DNA of 64,000 nt from Periplaneta americana. Taxonomy: Eukaryota; Arthropoda; Insecta; Blattodea; Blattidae. The notes beneath the pieces are model-generated. The model was not told where the DNA came from. It ran no database searches and saw only the letters and a list, made by a program, of their open reading frames with translations. Numbering within the stretch: the first letter of the stretch is position 1; each line of letters opens with the position of its first letter. The stretch lies in assembly GCF_040183065.1 (NCBI RefSeq), contig NW_027185566.1:124001-188000 (forward strand), in the 5' to 3' direction. Positions 43,186-52,284 of the stretch are shown here, piece by piece. Position numbers and translations under genes: made by a program.

Positions 43186-44082
43186 ATGAGGTCAAAATTG
43201 TTCTATACAGATTATTCTTTCACAAAAATTAACTTATTCTTGGATGTACTTGGAATAAGACAACAAGATGGTTTTCATAATATTAGATCTTTATTTGTAC
43301 CTATAGATTGGGCAGATAAAATAACAACGAAGGTTTTGCCAGATAATAACAATAACATAGTGTTTGACACGGATGATATTTTTTTAAAGAAATTGGACTT
43401 TGGGCATTTAACTATAGGAAAAGCCATAAAATTATTAGAACCTTATAAGAACAACGCTCTAGGAGTGCAAATTTTCTTACAAAAACGAGTACCCTATAAT
43501 GCAGGGTTGGGTATAGCTTCGTCTAATGCGGTGGTTATATTAAAGAGGTTAAACCAAATTTGGGATTGTAGGTTCAGCACGGAACAGCTTCAAGTTATGG
43601 CAACTTCTATTGGAGCCGATTGTACGTTTTTTTGGGAAGACAAAATTTGCTTAATAACAGGTAAGGGAGAACATATAGAGCCTTTAGGGTATAAACCTTT
43701 CAGATATCCGCTTTGGATATTAAAACCCAAGAGTATAGCCATGTCTACTGTAGATGGTTATAAAAAACTTAAGGAAAAACAGTACTATAATCAATATTCT
43801 CTAAATTCTGCTTTGTTAGAAAAAATAAGAGAGAGTCAAATAGAATTTGAAGATTTAAAAGATTTAGCAAAAAATATCTTTTTTGATATTATGAAAACGG
43901 AAAGTGAATATTTGAGAGAAATAGAAAATTTTTTAAAAACTTCTGGTGGTATTGTTCAAATGAGTGGTAGTGGGGCTTCCTTATTTGTTATTCATAAAAA
44001 TAAAGAAGGTTGTCAAAACTTTTTTAGAGAAAATTTCAGGATTTTGCAAAAAAATTTTGACTTTTGGGTTACAATATTGTAG
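43186..44082 (+). CDS. ispE: 4-diphosphocytidyl-2-C-methyl-D-erythritol kinase
   Basis: A 298-aa GHMP kinase of the MEP isoprenoid pathway, with the N-terminal KINLFLDVLGIRQQDGFHNI, ATP loop YNAGLGIASSNAV (near residue 106), and C-terminal IVQMSGSGASLFVIH. The usual GLGGGSSDAA is altered to GLGIASSNAV, removing two Gly of the loop. IspE normally has GGGSS, so activity may be altered. Placement before rplY and pth matches the order in many bacteria. No strong binding site precedes the ATG. Confidence 0.83.
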   Translation: MRSKLFYTDYSFTKINLFLDVLGIRQQDGFHNIRSLFVPIDWADKITTKVLPDNNNNIVFDTDDIFLKKLDFGHLTIGKAIKLLEPYKNNALGVQIFLQKRVPYNAGLGIASSNAVVILKRLNQIWDCRFSTEQLQVMATSIGADCTFFWEDKICLITGKGEHIEPLGYKPFRYPLWILKPKSIAMSTVDGYKKLKEKQYYNQYSLNSALLEKIRESQIEFEDLKDLAKNIFFDIMKTESEYLREIENFLKTSGGIVQMSGSGASLFVIHKNKEGCQNFFRENFRILQKNFDFWVTIL

Positions 44083-44123
44083 ATTTTGATGGTATTAATA
44101 ACAATAAAACATTGTTGTCGTGT

Positions 44124-44196
44124 TGGGATGTAGCCAAGTTGGTAAGGCATTGGTTTTTGGTACCATGTACCGGAGGTTCGAATCCTTCCATCCCAG
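44124..44196 (+). tRNA. tRNA-Gln (anticodon UUG)
   Basis: A complete cloverleaf: acceptor TGGGATG pairs with CATCCCA; D arm GCCA-AGGC; anticodon arm TTGGT-TTTTGGT-ACCAT with anticodon TTG; T arm GGAGG-TTCGAAT-CCTTC. One anticodon-stem pair (27-43) is U-U. CCA is not encoded. It lies between ispE and rplY, 41 bases past the ispE stop, so it is probably processed from an operon transcript. Confidence 0.95.
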
Positions 44197-44243
44197 CTTT
44201 TCTAAATGAAAAATTCGAGAGTTTTTTCTTCAAGGAGTTATGT

Positions 44244-44816
44244 ATGGTAGAATTTTCTGTAGTTTCAAGAAATTTAAAAGAAAAAAATAAAGTTATCCGT
44301 CGAAAGGGACAGATACCTGGTATTGTCTACGGCGGCAAGGAAAATATTAGTATTGCTGCACAAGTGGCGGATCTTAGAAGAGTTTTGGAAGAGGCTGGGC
44401 GTTCTAATTTAGTGCAGTTGAATATTGATGGGAAGAAAATGTTGTCTTTGGTAAAAGATTTTCAGCTCCATCCATTAACAGATGAATTTATTCATTTTGA
44501 TATGTTGGAAGTAAATGAGACTCGTGAAGTTCGTGTTCTTGTTCCTCTAGAGTACAAAGGAACCCCAAAAGGTGTCAAGGAAGGTGGAATTTTAGAAATT
44601 CTACAAGATAGAGTGGAAGTGGCGTGCCAGGCTAAACATATTCCGTCTTCCATTGAAGTGGATATTACAGATTTAGATATGGGTTTTTCTATTCACCTCA
44701 AAGACCTAACTGTTCCCAAAAATACTCGTTTTACCCATGATCCTTCTACTGTTCTTGTGGTTATTGCAGGAGAAGTGGATAAATCTTCTGAGGAATCAGA
44801 GGGTGATGCTAAATAG
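44244..44816 (+). CDS. rplY: 50S ribosomal protein L25/general stress protein Ctc
   Basis: A 190-aa CTC-type L25 with the two-domain form. N-terminal VVSRNLKEKNKVIRRKGQIPGIVYGG, the L25 beta-barrel LVKDFQLHPLTDEFIHFDML, then the Ctc domain with PLEYKGTPKGVKEGGIL and VDITDLDMGFSIHLKDL. The start is ATG 44244 with AAGGAG six bases upstream; a longer frame through the tRNA is not used. It binds 5S rRNA. Confidence 0.95.
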   Translation: MVEFSVVSRNLKEKNKVIRRKGQIPGIVYGGKENISIAAQVADLRRVLEEAGRSNLVQLNIDGKKMLSLVKDFQLHPLTDEFIHFDMLEVNETREVRVLVPLEYKGTPKGVKEGGILEILQDRVEVACQAKHIPSSIEVDITDLDMGFSIHLKDLTVPKNTRFTHDPSTVLVVIAGEVDKSSEESEGDAK

Positions 44817-44821
44817 TTCCA

Positions 44822-45400
44822 ATGGAATCCAAGAATAATTTTTGTTTTGTAGGATTGGGAAACCCAGGTCAGAAATACGAACAAACTAGGCATAATGCAG
44901 GTTTTTTGTTTTTAGACTTTTTGGCGTCTTCTTGGGGGCTTTCTTGGGAAAAGAAAGCCCACTATCATTTGGCAAAAAAATATCTTTTTAATTCTTCTCT
45001 TTTTTTCTTGAAACCGATGCAGTTTATGAATCTGAGTGGATTTGCTGTCAAAGAAATTACCTCTTACTATCGTATCCCAAATTCTAATTTACTGATCTGT
45101 TATGATGATTTAGCTTTTCCAGTAGGAGACTATCGTTTAAAACCAAAAGGAAGTGCTGGTGGGCATAATGGATTAGCTTCTATTATAGAAAAAATGGGAA
45201 CACAAGAGATCCCTAGGTTTCGTTTTGGTATTGCTTCAGTGCAAAAAACCACAGGAGTTCTAAAAGATTTTGTTTTATCTCGTTTTTCACAGGATGAAAT
45301 GAAAATTTTGGAAAATGTTTTTACAGATGGAGAGAAAATACTCCAATCTTTTGTAGAAAAAGGGCTTGACAAAACGATGAGCTTGGCAAATTATAGGTAA
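44822..45400 (+). CDS. pth: Peptidyl-tRNA hydrolase
   Basis: A 192-aa Pth: FVGLGNPGQKYEQTRHNAGF (catalytic His near 24), FMNLSG, CYDDLAFPVGDYRLKPKGSAGGHNGL. It frees tRNA from stalled peptidyl-tRNA. It is five bases after rplY, a standard ispE-rplY-pth order. Confidence 0.96.
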   Translation: MESKNNFCFVGLGNPGQKYEQTRHNAGFLFLDFLASSWGLSWEKKAHYHLAKKYLFNSSLFFLKPMQFMNLSGFAVKEITSYYRIPNSNLLICYDDLAFPVGDYRLKPKGSAGGHNGLASIIEKMGTQEIPRFRFGIASVQKTTGVLKDFVLSRFSQDEMKILENVFTDGEKILQSFVEKGLDKTMSLANYR

Positions 45401-45403
45401 AAT

Positions 45404-46375
45404 ATGAAGTCTTTATTGAAAAGGATGATGTCAACCTATTCCTCCTATTCTTCCACACTTTTAGCATTATCTGGAGGACCTGACTCTGTAGTTCTTTTTT
45501 TTTTACTCTTAGAGTTGAGAAAATTAAGACCCAATTTTGTTGTACACGCTTTTTATTTAAACCATAATATGCCCAATAACCAAGAATTTTCTCTACGATC
45601 CTATGATTTTGTCAAAAAACTCTGTCAAATTTATTCTGTTCAATTTCATTCTAAAACAGTCCATATTTCAGAAATTCAAAATAAAATAGGTGGATCATTG
45701 GAAGATTTAGGTCGTAGAGCTAGATATTTGTATTTGAAAGAAATTATGCAACAACAAAATCTAGAAACAATAAGTACAGCCCATCATCAAGATGATTTGG
45801 TAGAAACAATGTTAATGCGTTTGTTTCAAGGAGTTTCTCCTGCTTCTTTTATGGCAATTCAAATGGATTCCAACAGCTTAATAAGACCTTTACTTCATAT
45901 AAGTAAGACTGAAATTTTAAATTTGGCTCATCAAAATTATTGGAGTTATTTGGTAGATCCGAGTAATTTGGATATTCATTATAAAAGAAATATGATGAGA
46001 ATAGACGTTATTCCAAACATTCAAAAATGTTTCCCGAAATTTCAGCAAAAGATAATTCAGTTTGGACAAATTTTGGAGGAACAGAACCATTTTATTAAAT
46101 CACAACTTCCCAAATGGGAAAGACAAGAGGCTGAAAGTTTTATCTATCTCAACAAATTAGAAAAAATTCACCCCTATCTTATCAAAGAATCTATTAAAAA
46201 TGAAATAAAATACTTAGACCCAAATCACTACTTAACAACACGACAACTGGAATATCTTAAAGATTATCTAGTAAAAAATCGAGAAATATACACAGAAGAT
46301 AAGCTTTTATATTTCAAAACTAATATAAAAGTTACACGAACTCAAAAAATGTTAATTTGTAGTAAGTTAGTCTAA
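45404..46375 (+). CDS. tilS: tRNA(Ile)-lysidine synthase, short form
   Basis: A 323-aa N-type ATP pyrophosphatase. P-loop ALSGGPDSVVLFF near residue 22, DLGRRARYLYLKEI and TAHHQDDLVETMLMRLFQG. It puts lysidine on C34 of tRNA-Ile2. The C-terminal domain is shorter than in E. coli TilS, as in many small genomes. It follows pth by three bases. Confidence 0.94.
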   Translation: MKSLLKRMMSTYSSYSSTLLALSGGPDSVVLFFLLLELRKLRPNFVVHAFYLNHNMPNNQEFSLRSYDFVKKLCQIYSVQFHSKTVHISEIQNKIGGSLEDLGRRARYLYLKEIMQQQNLETISTAHHQDDLVETMLMRLFQGVSPASFMAIQMDSNSLIRPLLHISKTEILNLAHQNYWSYLVDPSNLDIHYKRNMMRIDVIPNIQKCFPKFQQKIIQFGQILEEQNHFIKSQLPKWERQEAESFIYLNKLEKIHPYLIKESIKNEIKYLDPNHYLTTRQLEYLKDYLVKNREIYTEDKLLYFKTNIKVTRTQKMLICSKLV

Positions 46376-46436
46376 AAGAAAAAGATTTCATTTTTTTAGG
46401 GTGATATGTTATCTTTTAGCCCAGAAGGACGATGAT

Positions 46437-47120
46437 ATGAGTGATGTATTATTAGATGTGAAAGGGATAAAGAAGTCCTTCACTGTAAAGAAGGGACTAA
46501 CTAAACAAGTTCTCAAGCAAGTAAATTTTTACCTCAGTACGCAGGAAATTTTGACTATTATGGGTCCTTCAGGCGGAGGAAAGAGTACTTTTTTAAAAAT
46601 TCTAGCTGGTATTCTTTCTTATGATGAAGGGCAAATTATTTTTGAAGAAGAAGATATTCAGAAATATAAAAATTACTATACATCTCAAATTAGTTTTATT
46701 TTTCAAGATTATAAGCTTATTCCCCATTTGAACGTTTTTGAAAATGTAGCATTGGCTCTTCGTTTAAGAGGGATGGAAAATTGGGAAAAAAAAGCACAAG
46801 AGGCTTTAGAATTTTGCTTAATTCCACATTTGGCACAGTCCTATCCATGGCAGCTTTCTGGTGGAGAATCTCAGAGAGTGGGGATCGCACGGGCTATTTC
46901 TGTAAATCCTCAGATTATTTTTGCCGATGAGCCTACGGGAAATTTGGATACAAAAACAGCCAAAGAAGTCATACAAGTTTTTAAACAAATTAGAGCTGAA
47001 TTTCATACTAGTTTTGTTATTGTTACGCACGATATATCTATGTGCAAACATTCTGATAGACAGTATTTCTTAAATCAGGGTATATTAACTACAGAGGATC
47101 CTTATGGAACGGAAGAATAA
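46437..47120 (+). CDS. ABC transporter ATP-binding protein (LolD/FtsE-like)
   Basis: A 227-aa ATPase: Walker A MGPSGGGKSTFLK, signature LSGGESQRVGIARAI, Walker B IIFADEPTGNLD and the switch His in VTHD. The LolD/FtsE/MacB-type subfamily fits by DEPTGNLD and neighbour. The frame extends upstream, but ATG 46437 with AAGGA is preferred. Its end overlaps the permease gene by 17 bases, so the two form one transporter. Role may be lipoprotein release (LolCD-like) or division-linked (FtsEX-like). Confidence 0.9.
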   Translation: MSDVLLDVKGIKKSFTVKKGLTKQVLKQVNFYLSTQEILTIMGPSGGGKSTFLKILAGILSYDEGQIIFEEEDIQKYKNYYTSQISFIFQDYKLIPHLNVFENVALALRLRGMENWEKKAQEALEFCLIPHLAQSYPWQLSGGESQRVGIARAISVNPQIIFADEPTGNLDTKTAKEVIQVFKQIRAEFHTSFVIVTHDISMCKHSDRQYFLNQGILTTEDPYGTEE

Positions 47121-48540
47121 AAAAATTCACCCAGTGAGATGGAAAGATTATATATATCTTTATTCTCTGTACTTTAAGCGTGGGATAAAAATGAGTGTTT
47201 TTTACACCATTATGTTGGTTTTATGTTTAACTATTCCAGGGTTTTTAATAGAAAGTAACGCTAAAATTAAAGGTCTTTTGGAGGAAGTAAATCAAAAACT
47301 TCCACCCAATAGAATTAAATTAGTGGTTCCTGCTAATGAAAGAAGTGCCCCCCAAAAGGGTTTATTGACGGGTTTATTCAAAGTTCGTGCTCATAATGCA
47401 GATAACAGAAAATATAAAGATTTTATTACTTCTGAGATGTTAGAAAAAGTAAAACAAACGTCAGGTGTTTCTAAGGCAGTTCCGCTTTATAGCATTGATT
47501 TCCCTATGGGAATTGCATTTATCGTTCCAGGTAGTGATACTCCTATGCAAATGCAGATGATCGGTTCTGGTCTTTCTGCTCAAGATGCCAAAGAATTTGT
47601 TCATCCTAATTCTTCTCTTCAAAATTTCTCCTATAAACCAGGTCAAAAGGTACCTATTTTAATGTCTCGTTTTATTTTACCTGTTTTAAATACGGTAGCT
47701 CAAAATAATGGCGTTAGTGGCTTTCAGTTAACGGAGAAAGATCTGATAGGATTTACGATTAAAGTTTTTGTTGGTAAAAGTACTTTATCTGATGCTTTTT
47801 CTCAACTGGGCAATGCGGATGAAAAAGATAAGAAAAAGGTTGGAAATGTAAGTTTTTCTGATGTTGTAGAATGTACTATTGTTGGGTTTGTTGATATGGA
47901 TTATTCCATTGGTCTTGCTTTTCCACAGACATTTTTGGATATTTATAAGGAAAAATACTGGGCAAACTTTAAGCCAAGTTCCTACGATTCTTTAGTTGTG
48001 GATTTGCCATTTTCTCAAAATGAAAAGTTGCAAAAGCTGTTTACAGAAATGGGTTTTCAGCTGGGAGAGGGGACTGGAATTTTAAATAAGTTATCGAGTA
48101 TTTTGCAACAACAACAAACATGGTTTGGTTTATTTTTACAAATGATTTCTTTGGTTATCTTAGTTTTTGGTATAATTATCTTATTTTTCACAATCCTTTG
48201 GATTTTGCAGGGAAAAACATTGGAATTTTCTATTTATGAATTTTTTGGTTCTTCTGCACAGCGAGTAGTTTTACTCTATACATCTTACTTATGTACATTA
48301 AATTTAATCGCTTTTGTCATTTCTACTATTTTATTAAAAATAGGGTTTACAGTTATTACTGGGGTGATTGGTAGCTTTAAAAATAAGGTAGCACAAGAAT
48401 TTCAGTCCATATTTGATGCACCTTTTTTACACCATTTTGTGATTTTAGATACTTTGCTTTGGGTAGGTTTTTTTGCTTTAGGAGTGGTTAGTTTTCTTTT
48501 TGTGTATCGATACATTAAAAGATTGAATGAGAATATGTAA
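47104..48540 (+). CDS. ABC transporter permease (LolC/MacB/FtsX family)
   Basis: A 478-aa membrane protein. One helix near residues 28-47, a large periplasmic domain (about 48-335), then three helices (about 345-370, 390-418 and 450-472) ending in a basic tail. That one-plus-three layout is the MacB/LolC/FtsX type. The Lys/Ser-rich periplasmic part carries many Gln and Met (PMQMQMIGS). It belongs with the overlapping ATPase gene. LolC/E would fit a lipoprotein-rich spirochaete; unproven. Confidence 0.83.
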   Translation: MERKNKKIHPVRWKDYIYLYSLYFKRGIKMSVFYTIMLVLCLTIPGFLIESNAKIKGLLEEVNQKLPPNRIKLVVPANERSAPQKGLLTGLFKVRAHNADNRKYKDFITSEMLEKVKQTSGVSKAVPLYSIDFPMGIAFIVPGSDTPMQMQMIGSGLSAQDAKEFVHPNSSLQNFSYKPGQKVPILMSRFILPVLNTVAQNNGVSGFQLTEKDLIGFTIKVFVGKSTLSDAFSQLGNADEKDKKKVGNVSFSDVVECTIVGFVDMDYSIGLAFPQTFLDIYKEKYWANFKPSSYDSLVVDLPFSQNEKLQKLFTEMGFQLGEGTGILNKLSSILQQQQTWFGLFLQMISLVILVFGIIILFFTILWILQGKTLEFSIYEFFGSSAQRVVLLYTSYLCTLNLIAFVISTILLKIGFTVITGVIGSFKNKVAQEFQSIFDAPFLHHFVILDTLLWVGFFALGVVSFLFVYRYIKRLNENM

Positions 48541-48552
48541 GGTTTTGATTTT

Positions 48553-49560
48553 GTGAGTTTAGTGATTGATGTACAAAAAGACCTTTCAGAAGGGTTGAAA
48601 CAAGCCAAGATTATTTTGGATGAGGGTGGAGTGGTGGTTGTTCCTAGTGAGACTGTTTATGGGCTTGCAGGAAATATTTATAGTAAAAAAGCGGTAGAAA
48701 ATATCTATCGTGTTAAAAATCGTCCTCATGATAATCCTCTGATCTGCCATATTAATAATTTTGATGAGATTTGTGTCCTAGCACAACTTACAAAAAAACA
48801 ACAAACCCAAGTCCGGACTTTAGCTCAAAAATTTTGGCCAGGTGCTTTATCTTTAGTGCTTCCTAAAAATATTTCCATCAAAAAAACTAATTACGCTGCA
48901 GAAGGATTTAATACAGTTGCTATCCGTATGCCGAGTCATCCTATTTTTAGAATGCTGTTACAAACGGTTGGTTACCCTTTAGCGGCACCCAGTGCTAATC
49001 TTTCTGGTAGACCTAGTGGGACTTATGTGGAAGATATAGAAAGAGAGCTTTTAGGGAGGGTCCCTTTGATTTTTAAGGATTCTCCTAGTTTATTTGGACT
49101 TGAGTCTACTGTTGTGGATTTAACACAGTCTATTCCAGTTATACTAAGACCTGGTTCTATTAGTTTAGAAGAGCTGAAAGCTGTGTTACCAGATATACAA
49201 TTGATACCAGCTCAAAAAAGTTATGATGAAAACCAACTTCTTAAGTCTCCAGGACAAAAATATAGACATTATCAGCCTCATTTTCCTGTTTATCTCTGGG
49301 ATGAGCATTTTCCAAAACACGTAGATCAATCTATAAAGAAACGAGCTATTATTACTTATCAGCCAGAGGAAACAAGAATTTTAGAACTTTACGGAGATGT
49401 TTGGGTCTATATAGAGGTCCTAGATATGGCTAAAGACCTTTATCATTTACTTTATAGTTTGGAAAATCAAGGATATGAAGAGTTATGGATTCAAAAATAT
49501 CCTTTAACAGGAGTAGGGTTGGCATTAATGGAAAGATTAGAGCGTATAGCAGAAAACTAA
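48553..49560 (+). CDS. Threonylcarbamoyl-AMP synthase, Sua5-type
   Basis: A 335-aa enzyme with the YrdC domain first (VVVPSETVYGLAGNIYSKKAV, PLICHIN, FWPGALSLVL and APSANLSGRPSGT) and a C-terminal Sua5 extension (SPGQKYRHYQPHFPVYLWD). It makes the TC-AMP used in t6A formation on ANN-reading tRNAs. The predicted start is GTG at 48553; no clear Shine-Dalgarno sequence near it. The end overlaps rlmN on the other strand by four bases. Confidence 0.92.
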   Translation: MSLVIDVQKDLSEGLKQAKIILDEGGVVVVPSETVYGLAGNIYSKKAVENIYRVKNRPHDNPLICHINNFDEICVLAQLTKKQQTQVRTLAQKFWPGALSLVLPKNISIKKTNYAAEGFNTVAIRMPSHPIFRMLLQTVGYPLAAPSANLSGRPSGTYVEDIERELLGRVPLIFKDSPSLFGLESTVVDLTQSIPVILRPGSISLEELKAVLPDIQLIPAQKSYDENQLLKSPGQKYRHYQPHFPVYLWDEHFPKHVDQSIKKRAIITYQPEETRILELYGDVWVYIEVLDMAKDLYHLLYSLENQGYEELWIQKYPLTGVGLALMERLERIAEN

Positions 49561-50588
49561 TTTTGAATTTTTGTATAAGCAAGTTGTCCACAAGCAGCAA
49601 AAATATCTTGTCCTTTACTATAACGAATATTTACAGGAATAGATGAGGGTAGGTAGTTAATAAAATTTTGTATATCCTTTTTGGTGGGGGAGGTGTAAAT
49701 AGAAAAACTATGAGCATTAAATGGGATAATATTCAGAAAAAAGTACATTTTTTTGAATAATTCTTCTAAAGCTTGAGCTTCTTCTGGAGTATCATTGATT
49801 CCTTGGATCAGTGTATATTCCAAAGTGATACGTTTTTTTGTTTGTTTGTGGTAGTATATCAGAGTATCTATAATTTCGTCTAAACTATGCCTTAAATGGA
49901 GAGTAGGAAATATTATTTCTCTTATCTCTGGAATAGATGAATGGTAAGATAAAGCCAATCCGATTTGCTTGTAATCTATCATTTTTTTTATACCTTCTAA
50001 AATACCCACAGTAGAAATAGTAATGGATCTATCAGAAAATCCAAAATACTCTTTTGCAGTGAGCCTTTCTAGGACAGAAAAAATATCGTTATTTAAAAAG
50101 GGTTCCCCCATCCCCATAAAGACGATATTAGATACAGGGTGATATTGCGAGGCTAAAAAGAATTGCCCTAAAATTTCTTCGGTGGTTAGAGAACGAGTCA
50201 GCCCCATTTTACCAGTGGCACAAAAATCACACCCCATATCACACCCTAGTTGACTAGAAATACAAAGAGTATAAGCACCATGAGAATTGGGCATCATGAT
50301 AGCTTCTATAAAATGTTGATCGTGAGTTTCCAAGAGGAGTTTGTAGGTTCCAATATTTTTTTGAGATTCTAATATTTCTTTAACAATCAGGCTTGTAATA
50401 GTTACTTTTTTCTCCAACCAATCTATTAATGGTTTGGGAAGATTAGACATTGCTGAGAAGTAGGGTACTTTTTTTTGATAAACCCATTCCCATAGTTGTT
50501 TGGTTCTATAAGTTGGATGCCCCACCTGTTCCAATAATTGGGAACATTCCTGAATACTGAGGCTTAAAAAAGGTATTTTTTGTTGCAT
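49557..50588 (-). CDS. rlmN: Dual-specificity RNA methyltransferase RlmN
   Basis: A 343-aa radical SAM enzyme: LGCDMGCDFCATGKMGLTR gives the CxxxCxxC iron-sulfur motif near residue 120, NIVFMGMGEPFLN and TLEYTLIQGINDTPE follow, and a C-terminal AACGQLAY Cys is expected in catalysis. It methylates A2503 of 23S rRNA and A37 of some tRNAs. It is the last gene of a minus run. Confidence 0.96.
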   Translation of the reverse strand: MQQKIPFLSLSIQECSQLLEQVGHPTYRTKQLWEWVYQKKVPYFSAMSNLPKPLIDWLEKKVTITSLIVKEILESQKNIGTYKLLLETHDQHFIEAIMMPNSHGAYTLCISSQLGCDMGCDFCATGKMGLTRSLTTEEILGQFFLASQYHPVSNIVFMGMGEPFLNNDIFSVLERLTAKEYFGFSDRSITISTVGILEGIKKMIDYKQIGLALSYHSSIPEIREIIFPTLHLRHSLDEIIDTLIYYHKQTKKRITLEYTLIQGINDTPEEAQALEELFKKMYFFLNIIPFNAHSFSIYTSPTKKDIQNFINYLPSSIPVNIRYSKGQDIFAACGQLAYTKIQN

Positions 50589-50608
50589 AATTTTAAGATT
50601 CTCCCAAT

Positions 50609-51385
50609 TTAGGCGGTGATAAATGATTTTTTTGCGAATATTAAATAACCTGTATGCGCTACCATACGGTCATTTGGTCTTAGACGATCAGCATTAATTT
50701 TATATTCCCTCACCAAAATTTCACAAACTTCTGTATGAGAGAAAGCTAAGGTTTCTATAATGCGGATACAGGCGGATACTTGATTAGTTGTAGGAACTAA
50801 AATTCCTAAATTTCCACCAGCTTTTAAAGCGTCAAAAGCTCTACCAATAGCCAAACTAGGATCTTTCATATCCAAAAATACAGCATCCACATTATTTTGT
50901 TTAAAAGGTTCTTCACCAATGAGAGCAACATCTGGCGTTACCATTTCTTCAATTCCAGCCATTTGAATATTTTTGTAAGCCTTAGTGGAAAATTCTTCTC
51001 TATAATCATAGGTATAGACATGCCCTGTTGGATAAACGCCGTAGCCTAAGGCAATGGTTAAAGTTCCACTGCCAGTTCCTGCTTCCAATATTGTATCTCC
51101 AGGTCTAACCCCCAATTTGAGTAGAATATAGCCGATATCTTTAGGGTAAATAATTTGTGTATGTCTTTTTAAATTCATCAAAATATCTGCTAAAGAAGGT
51201 CTGAATATATAAAACTCTTCTTCTTTATGAGATATAACTTTCTCCCCAAAATTTGCAGCTAAGATAGTACCGTGTGAAATCATTCCTTTATGTGTGGAAA
51301 AGGTTTCACCAGCTTTCAGTTTGACAAAATAAGAAATTTTTTCTGTTGGAAGATATAGAAGAATGAGAGTATTTTCGGCGATCAT
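50609..51385 (-). CDS. tRNA (adenine-N1)-methyltransferase TrmI type
   Basis: A 258-aa class I SAM methyltransferase: N-terminal beta domain with THKGMISHGTIL, then PKDIGYILLKLGVRPGDTIL and the SAM motif LEAGTGSGTLTIALG, with VDAVFLDMKDPS. It methylates A58 of tRNA to m1A. TrmI is not universal in bacteria but is present in several lineages. It is two bases from the M23 gene upstream. Confidence 0.88.
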   Translation of the reverse strand: MIAENTLILLYLPTEKISYFVKLKAGETFSTHKGMISHGTILAANFGEKVISHKEEEFYIFRPSLADILMNLKRHTQIIYPKDIGYILLKLGVRPGDTILEAGTGSGTLTIALGYGVYPTGHVYTYDYREEFSTKAYKNIQMAGIEEMVTPDVALIGEEPFKQNNVDAVFLDMKDPSLAIGRAFDALKAGGNLGILVPTTNQVSACIRIIETLAFSHTEVCEILVREYKINADRLRPNDRMVAHTGYLIFAKKSFITA

Positions 51386-51387
51386 AT

Positions 51388-52263
51388 CTATGCTCTGAAC
51401 TTATCTAAATAGAAAAATCGGCTAGGTTCCACAGATTCTCCATTAACTCGAACTTCATAATGAAGATGGTAACCCGTAGACATACCCGTAGTACCAACAT
51501 AACCAATAATTTGACCTCGTTTAATTTTAGAACCTTTATGAACACCATTAGCAACTCTCATTAGATGCCCATAACGAGTTTCATAACCTTCATTATGTTT
51601 TATATAAACAGCCGTCCCATATCCTCCTTGAGGACCTGCTTGTATGGCTTCGCCATCTCCTGTAGCTAATACTGGGGTTCCTGGCATAATAGCCATATCA
51701 ATTCCAGCATGAAAAAACTTCTTCTTTTTGATAGGGTGCATTCTCCATCCAAAGGGAGAAGAAATGTAAAAATGAGCATTGGTTGGCAGAACAGCTGGGA
51801 TGGCTCTAAAAAAAGATTTAAAATTATTGACATATAAGTTAATATTTTTGACTTTTTGCTCTAAATACTCCAAAAATAGGGTGTTGTCACCATTAATCAT
51901 ATCTCTCACCATCAAATCAGTTTGTTTATCCTTTGCCATCCCCACACTAGAAAACACACTCATTAATTGTTTATAAATATTCTCTTGGGAAGAGGTAATA
52001 TTTGGTAAATATTGATTAGCTTTTTCAATTTGATCCTGAAAATTAGAACTTGTAGAACGAATGTAATCATAGTAAACAATTTTTTTATTAATACTAGACG
52101 TTAAAAAGATGCTGGCAATACTTAAACAGACAAATAAACCCATTATGAGCCAAATTAACCAGTAGGGTAGTCTTAGCGTAAAAACAGAATCTGGGGAGTG
52201 TGGCACGAGCATTATAGTAAGTCTGCCATGCCATAACTTTGATAATCGAGTTTTAAAGTTCAT
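51388..52263 (-). CDS. M23 family metallopeptidase with helical stalk
   Basis: A 291-aa envelope protein. TIMLVPHSPDSVFTL near residue 16 marks the spirochaetal M23 subgroup shared with the inactive protein at 32895. A helix follows at about 33-57, then a coiled stalk. The M23 domain is complete: SSPFGWRMHPI, FHAGIDMA, RYGHLMRV and GYHLHYEVRVNG. It should trim peptidoglycan cross-links. Between trmI and trmB, so context adds little. Confidence 0.93.
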   Translation of the reverse strand: MNFKTRLSKLWHGRLTIMLVPHSPDSVFTLRLPYWLIWLIMGLFVCLSIASIFLTSSINKKIVYYDYIRSTSSNFQDQIEKANQYLPNITSSQENIYKQLMSVFSSVGMAKDKQTDLMVRDMINGDNTLFLEYLEQKVKNINLYVNNFKSFFRAIPAVLPTNAHFYISSPFGWRMHPIKKKKFFHAGIDMAIMPGTPVLATGDGEAIQAGPQGGYGTAVYIKHNEGYETRYGHLMRVANGVHKGSKIKRGQIIGYVGTTGMSTGYHLHYEVRVNGESVEPSRFFYLDKFRA

Positions 52264-52284
52264 TTTTGTATCCTAAAGTGCCTT

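Noticed and set aside
44064-44243. Long N-terminal extension of rplY through the tRNA
   Set aside because: The frame runs across tRNA-Gln; ATG 44244 has AAGGAG and matches the family start.
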